A stretch of DNA of 64,000 nucleotides from Corynebacterium pygosceleis (GTDB taxonomy: Bacteria; Actinomycetota; Actinomycetes; Mycobacteriales; Mycobacteriaceae). A program made the position numbers and the translations under genes. This document shows, one piece after another, positions 62,818 through 64,000 of the stretch (positions are counted from its first letter, which is position 1; each line of letters starts with the position of its first letter). Under the pieces are notes generated by a model. The model ran no database searches, was not told where the DNA came from, and saw nothing but the letters and a program-made list of their open reading frames with translations. The DNA lies in NCBI RefSeq assembly GCF_016595275.2, contig NZ_JAENIQ020000001.1, forward strand, positions 434,001 through 498,000, read 5' to 3'.

Positions 62818-63276
62818 TTACTCCTTGATTTCCACCACAATCTCCACCTCGACGGGCGAGCCGAGGGGCAGTTCATAGACGCCGACGGCGGAGCGGGCGT
62901 GTCGTCCGGCGTCCCCGAAGATCTCGGCGAGGGTGTCGGAGGCGCCGTTGAGGACGGCGGCCTGGGCGTTGAATCCCTCCGCCGAGGCGACGAATCCGGT
63001 CACCTTGAGGACACGGGAGACGTTGTCGATGCCGACGAGGGAGTCGACGGCGGCGAGTGCGTTGAGGGCGCAGGTGCGCGCCAGGTGGGCCGCGTCGTCG
63101 ACGGTGACGTCCGCACCGACCTTGCCGGTCGCGGCGAGGGCACCATCGACGATCGGGAGCTGACCGGAGGTCCACACCTGATCACCGACCCGGATGGCCG
63201 GTTGGTAGGAGCCTGCGGGCGCGGCGACGGTCGGCAGGGTGATCCCGAGTTCGTTGAGACGTTGCGTGATTCCCAT
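62818..63276 (-). CDS. RidA/YjgF family protein
   Basis: 152-residue member of the Rid superfamily, whose archetype hydrolyses reactive enamine/imine intermediates from PLP enzymes. Visible: YQPAIRVGDQVWTSGQLP, VTVDDAAHLARTCALNALAAVDSLVG, and the C-terminal ARSAVGVYELPLGSPVEVEIV. The catalytic Arg of classical RidA (near the end, R-x-x-V) appears as ARSAVGV. Begins 1 bp after the DUF4177 stop, so cotranslated. Confidence 0.88.
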   Translation of the reverse strand: MGITQRLNELGITLPTVAAPAGSYQPAIRVGDQVWTSGQLPIVDGALAATGKVGADVTVDDAAHLARTCALNALAAVDSLVGIDNVSRVLKVTGFVASAEGFNAQAAVLNGASDTLAEIFGDAGRHARSAVGVYELPLGSPVEVEIVVEIKE

Positions 63277-63277
63277 G

Positions 63278-63439
63278 TCAGGCCTTCGGGCGCTTCATGT
63301 AGGCGACGACGTTCTCGGGGTTCGGGCCCGGCACGACGGTGACGAGCTCCCAGCCGTCCTCGCCCCAGGTGTCGAGGATCTGCTTGGTGGCGTGTGTGAG
63401 CAGTGGAACGGTTGCGTATTCCCAGGCGGTGTTAGTCAT
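63278..63439 (-). CDS. DUF4177 small protein
   Basis: 53 residues: MTNTAWEYATVPLLTHATKQ, then ILDTWGEDGWELVTVVPGPN and a short basic end. The pattern WEY...LN/LDxxGxxGWELV is the DUF4177 signature. TAAGGT (63447-63452) ends 7 bp before the ATG (leaderless). First gene of the DUF4177-ridA pair, 1-bp gap. Function unknown. Confidence 0.85.
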   Translation of the reverse strand: MTNTAWEYATVPLLTHATKQILDTWGEDGWELVTVVPGPNPENVVAYMKRPKA

Positions 63440-63528
63440 GCCTGACACCTTATGCGAGTCTCGGCGGGCCGGCAGCCGTGAGCGCCGTGGACGGTCCTGT
63501 TCCCGACAGGCTCCGGGGGCGGCGCCAG

Positions 63529-63888
63529 CTAGATGCCGACCAGTTCACCGCCTGCGGCGAGATACTCCGCCCAGTTTCTGATGTGCGGGTTCTTGCGGAG
63601 CAGTGCCCTGCGCTGCCGCTCGGTCAGTCCTCCCCAGACACCGAACTCGACACGGTTGTCGAGGGCGTCGGCGCGACATTCCGTGAGTACGGGGCAGCGG
63701 CGGCAGATCGCGGCGGCCTTGCGCTGTGCGGCGCCTCGGACGAACAGGGCGTCGGGGTCACCTTCCCGGCACTTCGCCCGGGTGACCCATTCACCGCGCC
63801 CCGGGGGCGTGGCGGTGGCGGAGGAGGCGCGTGAACTGCGGGCGAAGTAGGGGTTCGTGCGTGGGTCCTGGATGAGTGATGTGGTCAT
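63529..63888 (-). CDS. WhiB-family iron-sulfur regulator (WhiB4-like)
   Basis: 119 residues. Four cysteines for a [4Fe-4S] cluster: AKCREGD, then the CxxC in ICRRCPVLTEC and its last Cys (C-X2-C-X5-C); the GVWGG turn; and a basic C-terminal DNA-binding region RQRRALLRKNP. By position next to MBL/RidA genes it corresponds to WhiB4 of M. tuberculosis (Rv3681c), a redox-responsive regulator. GGAGA lies about 8 bp before the ATG. Confidence 0.92.
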   Translation of the reverse strand: MTTSLIQDPRTNPYFARSSRASSATATPPGRGEWVTRAKCREGDPDALFVRGAAQRKAAAICRRCPVLTECRADALDNRVEFGVWGGLTERQRRALLRKNPHIRNWAEYLAAGGELVGI

Positions 63889-64000
63889 CGCTGATCTCTC
63901 CTACTGCATGCCTTCATTGACGCATGTAAGTGTATTCACACCGGACATCACATGTCGAATGCGTCACACCGGTGGGTGGGGTGAGCGTTTCCGGGGTACG
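63889..64000 (-). promoter_or_regulatory. whiB promoter region
   Basis: TACACT on the minus strand (63929-63934) is a candidate -10. It is contained in TGTAAGTGTATTCACA (63925-63940), which matches the GlxR consensus at 9 of 12 defined positions. The window ends here. Confidence 0.4.

Overview
The window is chromosomal DNA of a high-GC, mycolate-containing Corynebacterium. Evidence: two tandem mycoloyltransferases, the mycothiol glycosyltransferase MshA, RamB, GlxR, a WhiB regulator, the sdhCAB operon next to ramB and lpd, an actinobacterial Tad cluster and a 6C small RNA. Gene order follows other Mycobacteriales. The right half (holB, cyclase, topA, cspA, helicase, tad genes, ssd, 6C RNA, HAD protein, marP, nudix, tlpA-like, nth, glxR, MBL, ridA, whiB) matches the order I remember for M. 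tuberculosis Rv3644c-Rv3681c. No insertion sequence, prophage, CRISPR array or rRNA was seen; there is one tRNA (Thr, CGT).

Layout. 0-12 kb: gpmA (cut by the left edge), mshA, fadD, murB, a DUF2505 protein, a methyltransferase, an LmeA-like protein, a DeoC homologue, purU, then DUF2516, an Ala/Glu-rich acidic protein and DUF445. 12-20 kb: central metabolism, with sdhCAB and a small membrane protein, divergent ramB, and lpd converging on ramB across a perfect 60-bp palindrome. 20-33 kb: envelope and surface: a 36-residue peptide gene, two mycoloyltransferases, a prolyl-oligopeptidase-family enzyme coupled to an M1 peptidase, a flippase-like protein, two GT2 glycosyltransferases, DUF2304, then a DsbA-like/CcdA pair and a cysteine-containing lipoprotein. 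33-45 kb: MFS transporter, tRNA-Thr, holB, a membrane adenylate cyclase, a secreted protein, topA, cspA and a DUF1998 helicase. 45-52 kb: a tightly coupled ssd-tadABC-pilin-tadE operon, the 6C RNA, a HAD phosphatase, a Fic-like remnant and a holin-like membrane protein. 52-64 kb: an alpha/beta hydrolase, MarP protease, nudix, TlpA-like protein and nth, then glxR, a 1041-residue LRR surface protein, MBL hydrolase, RidA, DUF4177 and WhiB.

How the parts relate. The window holds both a cAMP-producing cyclase (cyaB) and the cAMP receptor GlxR. GlxR-like operators lie in the sdhC-ramB intergenic region, beside RamB-like boxes before ramB, which suggests joint carbon control of succinate dehydrogenase. 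Many genes have a TANNNT -10 box ending 6-8 bp before the start codon, the signature of leaderless mRNA; I used this to choose starts.

Most unusual items: the LRR surface protein placed between glxR and the MBL gene; a DeoC homologue lacking both active-site lysines; an alpha/beta hydrolase with glycine at the nucleophile position; the 36-residue peptide beside mycoloyltransferases, a possible porin or O-mycoloylated peptide; and the perfect 60-bp palindrome between ramB and lpd. Functions come from sequence motifs read by eye, and gene-order comparisons come from memory; no database search was run.
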